Notes: generated from the letters alone by a model not told the origin. A DNA stretch of 64,000 nucleotides from Pseudomonas poae (GCA_028869255.1 CP110972.1:3105001-3169000); one strand, 5' to 3'. Shown: positions 53,322-62,543, counted from the first letter of the stretch. Program-made: numbers and translations.

Positions 53322-54263
53322 TTACTCCAACACTTTGTTCAGCTCGGCACCGTCGATACTCAAGGTCGCGGTGTTGAGCATGCCTTCCAGATAGGCCTTG
53401 GCGATCTGCTCCTGGCGCTGGGCGCGCAGGGCTTCGGTCAGGCGTGGGCGCAGTTCTTCAAGGGTGGCGGTGCGCGCCGGTTGCTGGCCGGTGAGCTTGA
53501 GCACATGAAACCCCGCCGAACTCTGCACCACCTCCGAGACCGCACCCACCTTGAGGCGCGCTACGGCGTCGCGCACTTGTGGCACCAGTTGCTGCAACGG
53601 TTGCATGCCCGAATCGCCGCCGCGCGCTGCGGTGTCCGGGTCTTGGGAAAATTGCGTGGCGAGGGCCGCAAAATCACCCGGTGCCGCCTGAGCGCGGCGG
53701 CTCAGGTCCTGGGCCTGGCGGCGTACGGCATCGAGGGTTTGCGGGTCATTGACCGCGAGAAAAATCTGGCTCACCCGGTACAACGGCGGCGTCACCCATT
53801 GTGCCTTGCCGCTGTCGTAAGCCTGTTGCAGTTCGGCCGCGCTGGGGTAATCGGCCGGTACCTGGCTGACCGACAACATGTAGTCGCGAAACACGATTTG
53901 CTCGGTAGCGGCGCGGGTCTGTTGCTCCACCTCCGGGCGCTGGCGCCAGCCCTGGGCGTCGGCCTGTTCGAGCACAGCCTTTTGCGCCAAACGCGAGCGC
54001 AGCCAGGTTTCCAGGGCGCCGCGATTGCCACGCAGTTGCTCGCGGGATTCGGCCGGCAGGCTCGCCAGCACGCTTTTCAGCTCCGGCAAGTCGATCTGTT
54101 GATTACCCAGGCGCGCCACTGCCGGCCCGCCGGTTGTCGGGTTGGGCACCGGTGCCGGCTGTTGCGCCGCCACCGGGTCGCTGCCCGGGCGCACGCTCAA
54201 GCCCACCGCCACCACCAGCAAGGCCAGCGCACCCGCGCTGATCATCAGGGTTGGCTTCTTCAC
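53322..54263 (-). CDS. periplasmic peptidyl-prolyl isomerase (PpiC/SurA-like)
   Basis: A 313-residue protein: uncleaved or lipoprotein-free N-terminal anchor (LMISAGALALLVVAVGLSV), a SurA-like helical N-region, then a parvulin domain (RVSQIFLAVNDPQTLDAVRR, GDFAALATQFSQDPDTAARG, VGAVSEVVQSSAGFHVLKLT) at ~165-270. A chaperone-isomerase held at the periplasmic face of the inner membrane is expected. Its place in the operon suggests it helps the TpsA exoprotein, TpsB or the porin to fold. It overlaps the upstream gene by four bases. Confidence 0.87.
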   Translation of the reverse strand: MKKPTLMISAGALALLVVAVGLSVRPGSDPVAAQQPAPVPNPTTGGPAVARLGNQQIDLPELKSVLASLPAESREQLRGNRGALETWLRSRLAQKAVLEQADAQGWRQRPEVEQQTRAATEQIVFRDYMLSVSQVPADYPSAAELQQAYDSGKAQWVTPPLYRVSQIFLAVNDPQTLDAVRRQAQDLSRRAQAAPGDFAALATQFSQDPDTAARGGDSGMQPLQQLVPQVRDAVARLKVGAVSEVVQSSAGFHVLKLTGQQPARTATLEELRPRLTEALRAQRQEQIAKAYLEGMLNTATLSIDGAELNKVLE

Positions 54264-54733
54264 AGGACCGGCGCCTCTTCGTCAGCCGGCGCAGTGGCGG
54301 CCTGGGCCTGCAACTGCGCCGCCTGCTGGCTGTACTCACGCAGGTAGACAATGAATTCCTGCAACAGCCGGTCCCACAATTCCAGCTGGCTGCGCAGATG
54401 CGGCGCACCGACACCGGCCACCACCACATCCATTTCCATCAGCAGGAATTCGCCCTGCAGCGACAACCGCGCAAAGCGCCGCGACGCATTCCACACCTGG
54501 GCCAGCCCCTCAGGCAGCTCGCCCTGCACCCGCAGCGCGCAGCTGTAGGTGAAATCCACATAGTTGCCCTGCTCTGCCGCCGGATTGCCGAAGCGCACGG
54601 CAAAGCCAATGCCCTGGCTGGCGCTGAGCAATTGCACAATGGCGTTCTGCTCGGTCTGGTTCACCCGATAACCGGCCTCTTGCAGCAACTCGGTCAGGCT
54701 CTGGGGGGTGACGCTGGTGATCAATTCGCTCAT
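54260..54733 (-). CDS. YbjN-like protein
   Basis: About 157 residues. The ATG at 54733 is preferred to one six bases upstream because AGGAAGAG then has proper spacing. The sequence (TPQSLTELLQEAGYRVNQTE, RFARLSLQGEFLLMEMDVVV) resembles the YbjN/type-III-chaperone fold, cytoplasmic, with an Ala/Gln-rich tail. Function in this locus is unknown; a chaperone-like role for a secretion component is a guess. Confidence 0.65.
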   Translation of the reverse strand: MSELITSVTPQSLTELLQEAGYRVNQTEQNAIVQLLSASQGIGFAVRFGNPAAEQGNYVDFTYSCALRVQGELPEGLAQVWNASRRFARLSLQGEFLLMEMDVVVAGVGAPHLRSQLELWDRLLQEFIVYLREYSQQAAQLQAQAATAPADEEAPVL

Positions 54734-54753
54734 GCTCATCTCTTCCTTGCTGA

Positions 54754-55380
54754 TCAGTGATTAACGCCCGCCTGAGGCGCATCGAAACGGGTTTTGTACA
54801 GATCGTCGCCAAAGCCCTGGGCCAGTTCCTCGAACTTGACCCGCGCACCGCTGGCGAAGGGCTGGCGAATACTCATCACCTCGGCCACGTCGATCTTTTC
54901 GTAGGCCGCGAGCAACTGCTGGGCCACGCCGTACATCTGTTGATTCTTGGCTGAACATTGCTGCACTTGTGTGTCACGGTCGGCCAATTGCGCCTGCAAG
55001 CGCGCACGTTCGGTCTCCTTGCCCTTGGCGAGCACCAGCAGTTCTTCATAGGCTTTCTTGAATTTGCCGATCTGCTCGTTGCTCGCCGCCACCTGGGCTT
55101 GCGCCTGGCTGTGCAGGCTTTGTTGCTGGCCAGCCATTTGCTCGGCCACACCACGGGTCTTTTCCAGTTCGGCGGTCAGTTGTTTGATTTGCGCCTGGGC
55201 CTGCTTGGCCTGGGTTTCGGCGGCGATACGCGCCGCGCTGGCCTGGGCCTGTTCACTTTGCAACGCCTGCAATTGCTGGGTGGTGCTGCGCAGTTGCGTG
55301 CGCAGGCGCTCCTCCATACCTTCGGCGCTGGCGCCGCTGGCCACCAGCAGCAACAACAGCCCGCAGATTCGCGTGTTCAT
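54754..55380 (-). CDS. periplasmic coiled-coil protein
   Basis: A 208-residue protein: signal peptide MNTRICGLLLLLVASGASA, then a long heptad region (RTQLRSTTQQLQALQSEQAQ to AQLADRDTQVQQCSAK, ~25-145) and a short globular tail (VMSIRQPFASGARVKFEELA). The organisation recalls periplasmic coiled-coil scaffold proteins such as CpoB/YbgF N-terminal parts that work with Tol/Ton motors. It sits between the porin and YbjN-like genes. No enzymatic motif. Confidence 0.75.
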   Translation of the reverse strand: MNTRICGLLLLLVASGASAEGMEERLRTQLRSTTQQLQALQSEQAQASAARIAAETQAKQAQAQIKQLTAELEKTRGVAEQMAGQQQSLHSQAQAQVAASNEQIGKFKKAYEELLVLAKGKETERARLQAQLADRDTQVQQCSAKNQQMYGVAQQLLAAYEKIDVAEVMSIRQPFASGARVKFEELAQGFGDDLYKTRFDAPQAGVNH

Positions 55381-55398
55381 GTGGCATCTCCCTGCGCA

Positions 55399-57099
55399 TC
55401 AAAAGCGCGTGTTGAGTTCCAGTTGCATCACATCCACTTCGAACGGCGCGCCGTACACTTCGGACGCGCTCAACCAACGCGCACTGGCGTAGATGTTCTT
55501 GTCGATGCCGTAGTTGCCGCCGATGAAGTACCCCTTGGCGTTGGTGCCGCCCAGGTGAAACGAGGAATCGTTGAAGCCGTCCGGCAAGGCGTCAGGCTGG
55601 ATGTACTTGTAGCCCGCCAGCACATTCCAGTCGCCGCGCTTGCGCATCTCCAGCGCGCTGCCGAGGGTGAACGAGACCATCAAGGCATTGCCGCCACTTT
55701 CAAACTGGCCCTTGCTGTTGATGTTGTTGACGATCTGGCCTTCGCTGCGCTTGAGCATTTCGCCCTTGTCGTAGGCCAGGTTGTGGATGAAGTTGCCCTG
55801 GGAGCGCAGCTTGAGATCGCTTGGCAGCTCGGCATCCCACGCCAGGTTCAGGTCCAGCACATCAAATTTGGAGGCCAGGCCCACGAACTGCGGCTCGGGT
55901 GTCAGGCCGGGCGTGGCCGGGTTGGGGGTGATATCGCGCAGGAGGAACACACTGTTGCCCTTCTGCATGAAGGCCAGGCGCGAGCCGTCGCTGTCGCAGG
56001 CCGGCTGGCCGGACCACGGCGAGCATGGGCTGGAGCGCTGGCCTTCGATGTCGTCGAAGTGGTAGTACGCCACCGCACCCTTGAGGCTGTTACCACGGTT
56101 GATCTTCCAGTTGGCGCCGATCTGCCCGCCGAACAGCCATTTGGTGTCGCTGTCTTCCTTGTCAAAGCCATTGCTGCTGGCGGTGTCGGAGGTGTACTCG
56201 ACCGGGAATACACCGAGGGTGCCGAACAGGCCCCATTCGTTGTTCAGGGCATGGTTGAAGTTGGCGGCGATCCCGTCGAAATTCAGGTCACCCGAATACA
56301 TCATGTCGGTGGAATAGAACGGGTTGGCAAAGCGCCCGGCGGTAAGGGTCACATCCTGAGTGGCCTTCCAGCTGAGGTAGCCCTGGTCGAGCCAGATGTC
56401 TTTCTTGCCAAAGCCGCCGCCCAGGGTCTGGGTGGTGGACACCGGGTTATTGTCGGAACCGGTGCCGATGCGAATACCGGCGGTCCATTCCGGCGAGATC
56501 ACCGCTTTCATGCCCAGGCGTGCGCGCAGGCGGAACAGGTTTTCGCGGTCCTTGGTGGTGTTGAGCAGCGGCGGCAACTGGGTGTTGGTGTTTTTGTTGA
56601 CGTCGTACGGCCCGCGGTCATTGAGCTTGGCGTAGTCAGTGATTTCGTTGCTGTTGTTGCCCGAGAAGTAGCGCGACTCGTCGCGCAGGCGGATATCGCC
56701 GTCAAACGTCACGCGGGACACCCAGTCCGGAAAGGTATTGGGCTGTGCCCAGTTTTCCTGCTTGGCGGTAGCCATGACTTCGGCCTTCACCTGGTCGCGG
56801 ATCTGATCGCGAACCGCCTGCGGCACGTACTGCACGCGCACATCGCCAGGCGCTGCGGTCGGGCCTGCAGCAACCACCGGCGCGGCATTGGCCTGGCGCG
56901 CCTGCTGGGCTTCTTTTTCAGCTTGGGCAATCAGCCCGTTGGCGGTGTCCTGGGTCAGTACACCTTGCTGCACCAGCAGGCGGATCAGGTTGATGGTGAC
57001 GTTTTCCGAGGGGGCAACCGGGGCTGCCGTCGCCTGGCCGACCAGGGTCGCGATGACTATGCCGACCGCCAGGGTCAGTCGATTCACGGGGGAAATCAT
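55399..57099 (-). CDS. outer-membrane porin (putative porin family)
   Basis: A 566-residue beta-barrel protein: signal peptide (MISPVNRLTLAVGIVIATLV-ATA), a helical N-terminal segment (INLIRLLVQQGVLTQDTANG), then a barrel with alternating strands (VTFDGDIRLRDESRYFSGNN, VTLTAGRFANPFYSTDMMYS) and a C-terminal Phe (LELNTRF) for Bam recognition. It matches the 'putative porin' family (PF16930 type). It probably works with the TonB/ExbBD set encoded just upstream, though no TonB box or plug domain is evident. Confidence 0.85.
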   Translation of the reverse strand: MISPVNRLTLAVGIVIATLVGQATAAPVAPSENVTINLIRLLVQQGVLTQDTANGLIAQAEKEAQQARQANAAPVVAAGPTAAPGDVRVQYVPQAVRDQIRDQVKAEVMATAKQENWAQPNTFPDWVSRVTFDGDIRLRDESRYFSGNNSNEITDYAKLNDRGPYDVNKNTNTQLPPLLNTTKDRENLFRLRARLGMKAVISPEWTAGIRIGTGSDNNPVSTTQTLGGGFGKKDIWLDQGYLSWKATQDVTLTAGRFANPFYSTDMMYSGDLNFDGIAANFNHALNNEWGLFGTLGVFPVEYTSDTASSNGFDKEDSDTKWLFGGQIGANWKINRGNSLKGAVAYYHFDDIEGQRSSPCSPWSGQPACDSDGSRLAFMQKGNSVFLLRDITPNPATPGLTPEPQFVGLASKFDVLDLNLAWDAELPSDLKLRSQGNFIHNLAYDKGEMLKRSEGQIVNNINSKGQFESGGNALMVSFTLGSALEMRKRGDWNVLAGYKYIQPDALPDGFNDSSFHLGGTNAKGYFIGGNYGIDKNIYASARWLSASEVYGAPFEVDVMQLELNTRF

Positions 57100-57166
57100 G
57101 TGTACGCAACTCCTGTAAAAAACCGTTGAAAAAAGTCGTTGAAAACAGCCCTTGAGAAAGGGTCGA

Positions 57167-57871
57167 TCAATCCGGGCGTCGGCCCTTGAGAGACAAGCGC
57201 ACCGGCATAGTCACCGCGGCCGGCACGCGCTGCGCGGCATGCGGCATGCGCAGCGCAGCCAACACCTGGGCATCGGTCTCGGCGTCGCCGCTGGACTTCG
57301 CCAACTCGGCGCGGGTCACCTGCCCTTCGGCGTTCAACCACAAATCCGCCTGCACGGTGTAAGCCTTCTTGCGCAACTCCGGGTGTTCACGCAGCAGGCG
57401 TTGAAACACCCCCGCCAGGTACTGTTTGTAGGTACCGGCACCCAGGCCACCGCCACCGGAACCGGCCATACCACCGCCCTTGCCCGCGCCGATGTTGAAA
57501 CCGTCATTGCCGGACTGTGCATCGCCATCGATCTGCATCGGGTTAGCCAAATCATCGGCGGGTGAAGGCGGCGCCTCGTCGGCAGGCTTGACCTCTTCCG
57601 GCTCAGGAGTGGGCACCGGCTCCGGGACTTTTTCTTCGACCTGGGGCTCGGGCTCCTTGGGTTTTTCCGGCGGTGGCGGCGGCGGTGGCGGCAACGGGAT
57701 AATCGTCGGCACCTTGGGTGCCTCGCGGCGCACGCCACTCATGTCATTGGCCCACTGCCACAAGAACCAGGCCGCCACGGCGCCCAGCAACAGGCCGGCG
57801 CCCCACTTCAGCGGGCGCAGTGGCGGTTTCTTCTTAATGGGCAGCGGCGCGATCGGGATCTGTGCGGTCAT
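57167..57871 (-). CDS. tonB: TonB-family energy transducer
   Basis: A 234-residue protein: one N-terminal membrane anchor (KWGAGLLLGAVAAWFLWQWA, ~22-41), a proline-rich periplasmic spacer (PPPPPPPPEKPKEPEPQ, then Glu/Pro repeats, ~58-105), a glycine-rich link (GKGGGMAGSGGGGLGAG) and a C-terminal TonB domain (RLLREHPELRKKAYTVQADL, AEGQVTRAELAKSSGDAETD). It transmits the ExbBD proton-motive energy to an outer-membrane partner. It is three bases after exbD. Confidence 0.87.
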   Translation of the reverse strand: MTAQIPIAPLPIKKKPPLRPLKWGAGLLLGAVAAWFLWQWANDMSGVRREAPKVPTIIPLPPPPPPPPEKPKEPEPQVEEKVPEPVPTPEPEEVKPADEAPPSPADDLANPMQIDGDAQSGNDGFNIGAGKGGGMAGSGGGGLGAGTYKQYLAGVFQRLLREHPELRKKAYTVQADLWLNAEGQVTRAELAKSSGDAETDAQVLAALRMPHAAQRVPAAVTMPVRLSLKGRRPD

Positions 57872-57874
57872 GGC

Positions 57875-58300
57875 TCAGCCCTGGCTCGGTTTGCCGGTGA
57901 CCAGCCCGACCTGGGACAGCTCCAGCCGGCGCAGCAAGTCGAGCACTTCGATCACTTTCTGGTACTGCACCATCGCGTCGCCGCGCACGATCACCGGGAA
58001 ATCCGGGTTCAGCGCTTTCTCGATACGCAGGCGCTCTTCCAGCTCGCCGAGGGTCACCGGGTAAGCGTCGAGGAACACCTGGCCGCCGTCGTTCACGGAG
58101 ATCGCCTTGGTCTTGGCCTCCGACAGCGACACCGAGGCACTGGCTTTGGGCAGGTGGATCTGGATCCCCGACACCTGGGCGGTGGCGGTGAGGATAAACA
58201 TCACCAGTACCACCATCAGCACGTCCACCAGGGGCGTGATGTTGATGCTGTCGACGGCGGCATCATCGTCATCGTCGTGGGAGGCATTTACGGAAGCCAT
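57875..58300 (-). CDS. exbD: ExbD/TolR-type motor protein
   Basis: A 141-residue inner-membrane protein with one N-terminal helix (INITPLVDVLMVVLVMFILT) carrying the proton-coupling Asp in the PLVDV motif, and a periplasmic ExbD domain (LDAYPVTLGELEERLRIEKA, VIVRGDAMVQYQKVIEVLDL). The N-terminus is rich in Asp (HDDDDDAAVD). It forms the rotary/gating motor with the following ExbB-type protein. Confidence 0.9.
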   Translation of the reverse strand: MASVNASHDDDDDAAVDSINITPLVDVLMVVLVMFILTATAQVSGIQIHLPKASASVSLSEAKTKAISVNDGGQVFLDAYPVTLGELEERLRIEKALNPDFPVIVRGDAMVQYQKVIEVLDLLRRLELSQVGLVTGKPSQG

Positions 58301-58311
58301 GGCGGTTCTCC

Positions 58312-60111
58312 TCAGGCCGGAAGCGCTGCGTGATGGTCGCGACGGTGCGCGGCTTCACTGTGCTGGCTCTCGCCGTGCATTTCCGCCAGGCGGGTGATGA
58401 ACTCATCGACAAACACGCGCATGTCCGCGCTGACTTCCTTGTTGCGCGTGATCAGGCGGTTGTAGCCGAACAGCGCCGGGATCGCGACAAACAGGCCCAT
58501 GGCCGTGGCCAGCAAGGCCGCCGCCATACCCGGGGCGATGGCGTTGATGTTCACGTCGCCGGCCATGGCCGTGCCGAGGAACACCACCATGATCCCCAGC
58601 ACCGTACCGAGCAGGCCGATGTATGGGCCGCCGGCGATGGCGTTGGACAGGGTCGAGAGTTTGGAACTGAGCGCCTGGTTTTCCCGGGTGCGCACACCGT
58701 CCATGGAGCAGCGGATGGCTTCGATGGTGGCGGCCGAGACCGACGAGGTGTCGGCGCCCTGGGCACGGCGGGTGCGAATTTCCTTGACCGCCACCAGGTA
58801 CAGGCGCCAGAGCGAGGAATGGGTCAGGCGCTCGCCGAGTTGGGGGTCGTCGGCATACATTTCGAGGCGGGTGCCGATTTGGGCGAAGTGCTCGCGAAAG
58901 ATCTCGTTGGCACTGCTCACGCGGCTGACCTGACGGTTTTTGCGCAGCATGATGACCCACGACTGGAACATCATCGCCACCAGCACCAGGATGATCACCC
59001 AGGCGTCCACCGGCACGGCGTTGAGCAAGAAGCCCAGGCTGCCGAAACCGAAGCCCGACTGTTCTTCATCAACGCCGTAGGCCACCAGTTTCGACTCAGC
59101 GCCCTGGGCGCCGGCATCGGCCTGCAACAGCGCAGCCGGGCGCGCCACTTTGGACAGGCGCAGCTCATCGATGGCGCCGGCGAACGGCAAGTGAGCGCTG
59201 GCGGCTTGCGGCACATCGGCGCCGACCGCCAGTTGCGAATTGAAGGCCGGCATGGCCACGGCGAGGGTCGCGGTTTCGCGACCGTTCACATACAGCGTGA
59301 CCTTTTCGCCCTCGGCGGTGAATGCCAGGTGCTGCCATTGGCCAGGGTTCAGCGGCTGGGTCGAGACGGCGCGCTGGCCGTCGATTTCCACAAACGGCAT
59401 GCCCTGGTTCAACCCCAGCAGCAGGCTATGGGGGCCGTCACGGCGGGCCAGCACCACTTGCTCGCCACTGGCCTGGTCCAGGCGTAACCACGCACTGAAA
59501 GTGAAGGCAGCGCCGGCAGCGTGTTGCAGCGATGGGCTGGCCGGCAACATCAGCGGCTGGCCGCCGAACTGCAAGGCGCGGCCGATCACGCCGTCGATGC
59601 TGGCGCCGGTGGCGTTGAGCGCGGTGTTGGCGTAGGCCGTGGTGTCGCGGGCCGGTGTGCCGTTGGCGCCGTCAAAGTGATAGAGCGCGGTGTAGTTGGG
59701 GTCGAACGTCAGCTGGCCATTGGCGGTGGCCGGGGCCTTCTGGTTGCCGTAGTACATCCACAGGTCCTGGCGCTGGCCGCCTTCGACCCTGGGCACATCG
59801 ACCCAGATCAGCGCCATGCCCATCAGCGGGTCGAAGCTTTCGATCTGGTGATTGAACACGGTCTTGTCATCGGCACTCACAAAGCGCAGGTCGGCGCCGT
59901 CGTCCTTGACCCCGTCAAAGGTGAAGTTGCCGGTGTGCAGCCGCACCAGCAGCGCGGTGCGGCCCAGGGCCTGGCTGATCGCGGCGCCTTGGGTGGTGGT
60001 GTCCACCGAAATCTGTTTGCGGTAGTGCCAATCGTCTTGCCACCAGGCATGGGCGGTGGCCGGGAGCGCGAAGCCCAGGCAGATCAACAGGCTCAGAAAT
60101 AGGCGTTGCAT
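58312..60111 (-). CDS. exbB: ExbB/MotA-TolQ motor protein fused to DUF2341 and LamG-like domains
   Basis: 599 residues. Signal peptide MQRLFLSLLICLGFALPATA; DUF2341 (WWQDDWHYRKQISVDTTTQG, ~25-110); a concanavalin/LamG-like domain (FTFSAWLRLDQASGEQVVLA, ~150-320); then an ExbB motor part (~360-590) with the first helix PVDAWVIILVLVAMMFQSWV and TolQ/MotA motifs LGTVLGIMVVFLGTAMA and GMAAALLATAMGLFVAIPAL. ExbB usually lacks any large periplasmic domain, so this one may bind sugar or protein in the periplasm. In P. aeruginosa the gene after pdtB is exbB2. Confidence 0.88.
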   Translation of the reverse strand: MQRLFLSLLICLGFALPATAHAWWQDDWHYRKQISVDTTTQGAAISQALGRTALLVRLHTGNFTFDGVKDDGADLRFVSADDKTVFNHQIESFDPLMGMALIWVDVPRVEGGQRQDLWMYYGNQKAPATANGQLTFDPNYTALYHFDGANGTPARDTTAYANTALNATGASIDGVIGRALQFGGQPLMLPASPSLQHAAGAAFTFSAWLRLDQASGEQVVLARRDGPHSLLLGLNQGMPFVEIDGQRAVSTQPLNPGQWQHLAFTAEGEKVTLYVNGRETATLAVAMPAFNSQLAVGADVPQAASAHLPFAGAIDELRLSKVARPAALLQADAGAQGAESKLVAYGVDEEQSGFGFGSLGFLLNAVPVDAWVIILVLVAMMFQSWVIMLRKNRQVSRVSSANEIFREHFAQIGTRLEMYADDPQLGERLTHSSLWRLYLVAVKEIRTRRAQGADTSSVSAATIEAIRCSMDGVRTRENQALSSKLSTLSNAIAGGPYIGLLGTVLGIMVVFLGTAMAGDVNINAIAPGMAAALLATAMGLFVAIPALFGYNRLITRNKEVSADMRVFVDEFITRLAEMHGESQHSEAAHRRDHHAALPA

Positions 60112-60135
60112 GGGTGAAGTCTCCGGAAGAAAAAG

Positions 60136-61725
60136 TCAGAAAGTCGCCTGCACACTGAAGTGCAATCGCGAGTCCTGTTTCTGGGTGTTCGGTCCATCGA
60201 GCAGGGGGAGGCCCCAATCCAGGCTGCCGGACAACCACTTGCTCAAACTGGCGCGGGTGCCCAGGCCGACACTGGCCAGGCTGTATTCGTCTTCCTGCTC
60301 GGGAAGCGGGTCGTGCAGGCGCATGCGCGCACCTTCGGCGAAGGCATAGAAGCGCCACTCCTGCACGTAACTGCCAAGGAACTTGGCCAGGGACGGTGTG
60401 CGCAATTCCTGGGAGAGCAAGAAACCCTCATCCCCGGTGCGCTCGGCTGCCAGGTAGCCACGCACCGAGGTGGCGCCGCCGGCGGAGTACTGCTCGTTGG
60501 ACACCAACGGCCCCGAGGCCAGCTGGAAGCCGCCCTTGGTGGCGGACTGCCAATCGTTGGCGAAGGTGTAGGTGTAATTCAGGTCGCCCTTGAGCACGGC
60601 GAAACTGGCGCTGGCCTTGTAGCGTTTGTAGTCGAACTCATCGTCGTCACTGCCATAACCAAAAAACGCGCGGGTGCCGACGATCAGGTTCAGGCCCAGC
60701 CCCAACTGGGACTGCTCGGTGTAGCGATAGCCGTTGTAGCCCAGGGTGAACGGCGCGTACTTGAGCGGCACCTGGTCGCTGCTGGCGCCGAGTTTCATCT
60801 CTTCGTCAAAGTCCTTGAAGTCGACGCCCAGGGAGAATGAATTGGCCCAGTTGCCTGCGGCCGGCAAGCTGTAGATCGCCGAAACGCCATAGGAATGGCC
60901 CTTGCCCAACACGTTGCTGCCGCCGATGGTGGCGATGTTGCTGTCGGACTGGTAACCGGAGAACTGCAGGGTCCAGCGCTCATTCAGCGGTGCGCTGTAG
61001 GAACCGGACCACACCTTGGCATTGTCGGTGTCCTCGGGCGCCGTGAAGTAGGTGAGCGAAATGCTGTGGCCCAGTTGCCACAGGTTGTCGTAACCGAGGG
61101 TCGCCACCGAGCGCAGTTTTTTGGTGTCGGCGCTGTAGTCGTTGTTCAGGCCGACGCTGGCGTGCCAGGGGTTCTGGTCTTCTACCTGCAAATCCACATC
61201 CATGGTGCCCGGGCGCTGGCCCTCGCGCACCAGCGGCGTGACCTGCCGCCCGGCGCTGCGGTTGAGCCCCGCCAGCTGGGTTTGCACCGTGGCGAAATCC
61301 GGCACCGCGCCCTCCTTGAGCCCCGGCACTTCGTCGCGGATTTCCACCGGCGAGTAATGCTTGGCGCCGACCACGCGCACCCGGCCGACCTTGGTCTCAC
61401 TGACCTGCAGGTAGACGATGCCGTCATCGACCTTCTGCTCCGGCAGCTCGACAAACACCGACTGGTAACCGCGTGCCTGGTAGATTTTCTGCAGCGCATC
61501 GCGGGCGCCTTCGATGTCGTCCAGGGTCTTCTGCGGGCCTAGAAACGGGTACACCGCCTCCTCGATCGTGGCCGCATCAAGCACGGTATTGCCGCGCACG
61601 AAGAACTCGTTGACATCCACCTTGCGCGCCGGGGCTTGCTCCCCCTCCTCGGCCCACACCGGTTGCGTCAGGCTCCCCAGCGTCACGCAACACAGCGCCA
61701 GCGTTAATTTGAACAGATGCTCCAC
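60136..61725 (-). CDS. pdtB: two-partner secretion transporter TpsB (PdtB/ShlB/FhaC type)
   Basis: The outer-membrane pore that exports TpsA, 529 residues from GTG at 61725 (CAGGGGGCG before it; signal peptide EHLFKLTLALCCVTLGSLTQ). Two POTRA domains (VNEFFVRGNTVLDAATIEEA; GRVRVVGAKHYSPVEIRDEV, ~40-200), then a 16-strand barrel with the conserved VRGY loop (GGATSVRGYLAAERTGDEG near 420) and terminal Phe (FSVQATF). An upstream extended frame overlaps the phdA-like gene and is discarded. Gene order next to exbB/exbD supports the PdtB name. Confidence 0.88.
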   Translation of the reverse strand: MEHLFKLTLALCCVTLGSLTQPVWAEEGEQAPARKVDVNEFFVRGNTVLDAATIEEAVYPFLGPQKTLDDIEGARDALQKIYQARGYQSVFVELPEQKVDDGIVYLQVSETKVGRVRVVGAKHYSPVEIRDEVPGLKEGAVPDFATVQTQLAGLNRSAGRQVTPLVREGQRPGTMDVDLQVEDQNPWHASVGLNNDYSADTKKLRSVATLGYDNLWQLGHSISLTYFTAPEDTDNAKVWSGSYSAPLNERWTLQFSGYQSDSNIATIGGSNVLGKGHSYGVSAIYSLPAAGNWANSFSLGVDFKDFDEEMKLGASSDQVPLKYAPFTLGYNGYRYTEQSQLGLGLNLIVGTRAFFGYGSDDDEFDYKRYKASASFAVLKGDLNYTYTFANDWQSATKGGFQLASGPLVSNEQYSAGGATSVRGYLAAERTGDEGFLLSQELRTPSLAKFLGSYVQEWRFYAFAEGARMRLHDPLPEQEDEYSLASVGLGTRASLSKWLSGSLDWGLPLLDGPNTQKQDSRLHFSVQATF

Positions 61726-61784
61726 ACCGCCCCCTGAGATTCTGATTTTTTGCGCCGCCGCCGATGGCGCGGCGTATGGCCTGC

Positions 61785-62387
61785 TCAATTGCTGGATATC
61801 GAGGTGCTGCCGTGGCGTGCCAGCCAGGTATGCAACAGGGCGAAGTTCAACGAGAACTCCGGCATGTGCAGCAAGGCGCCACAAAACACGTCACCGATGA
61901 TTTTCTGGATAAGTTGCACCGCTCGCGGGTTGTTCAGCAGCGTGGCGATGTCGCGGGTCAGGACGTGAATGCTCCAGACCTTCTGGTTCAGGTCCAGGCC
62001 GACGAACCAGCGGAACAGCAGGTTGTAGTTGAGCTGTTCATGCAGTTGCTGCTCGCTGGGCACGGAATACAGAAGCTGCAGCAGCAGGACCTGCAACACC
62101 GTGTGTGGCGCAATGGACATCGAGGCGTCGGCCACCAGCCAGTCGCGCTGCTGGTCGAGGATTTCGTCGATCTGCGGGCGCAGCAGCACCAGGGAATGAC
62201 CCGACGGGATATAACTGGACACTTCCTTCAAGGCGCCCTGCCAATCGTCCTGGGAGACGATCCATACCCAGGGTGCGCCGTAGCGATAGACCGACACCGG
62301 CTTTTTGCGCGCGGCTTCGACGATCTTCGACAGGCGCTGATCGAGCTCCTGCATGCCGACTTTCGAGTAACGTTCCATAGTTCCCAT
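61785..62387 (-). CDS. phdA: PhdA-like protein: Phd-type N-terminus plus transposase-type DUF772 region
   Basis: A 200-residue protein with GGAGTGGGGCG before its ATG. Residues ~4-50 (RYSKVGMQELDQRLSKIVEA, YRYGAPWVWIVSQDDW) resemble the Phd/YefM antitoxin DNA-binding fold. Residues ~105-145 (YSVPSEQQLHEQLNYNLLFR, WFVGLDLNQKVWS) are the N-terminal helical domain of IS5/IS1182-type transposases. The catalytic DDE domain is absent. P. aeruginosa PA0691 (PhdA, prevent-host-death protein linked to biofilm lysis control) occupies the same position between pdtA and pdtB; identity is inferred from that. Confidence 0.7.
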   Translation of the reverse strand: MGTMERYSKVGMQELDQRLSKIVEAARKKPVSVYRYGAPWVWIVSQDDWQGALKEVSSYIPSGHSLVLLRPQIDEILDQQRDWLVADASMSIAPHTVLQVLLLQLLYSVPSEQQLHEQLNYNLLFRWFVGLDLNQKVWSIHVLTRDIATLLNNPRAVQLIQKIIGDVFCGALLHMPEFSLNFALLHTWLARHGSTSISSN

Positions 62388-62543
62388 CGCCCCACTCCTG
62401 GCATCCTGCTTGCGGTTGAAAAAGACGCCGTTCCGACGTTGTCAATCGCGATACACAGGAGAGACGGGAGTGGCCCATGGCTACCGAACTTTTGTCATGA
62501 AAGCTTCATTTTTGGTTGAGCGGGGGATTTTTTTAGGGTGTAC

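Noticed and set aside
54958..57129. A 723-codon plus-strand frame opposite the porin and coiled-coil genes
   Set aside because: Antisense to genes with signal peptides and a barrel-type C-terminus; no family resemblance.
61785..62387. Intact insertion-sequence transposase
   Set aside because: Only the helical N-terminal transposase domain is recognisable; no DDE region, no terminal inverted repeats or target duplications were found, and its position matches phdA.
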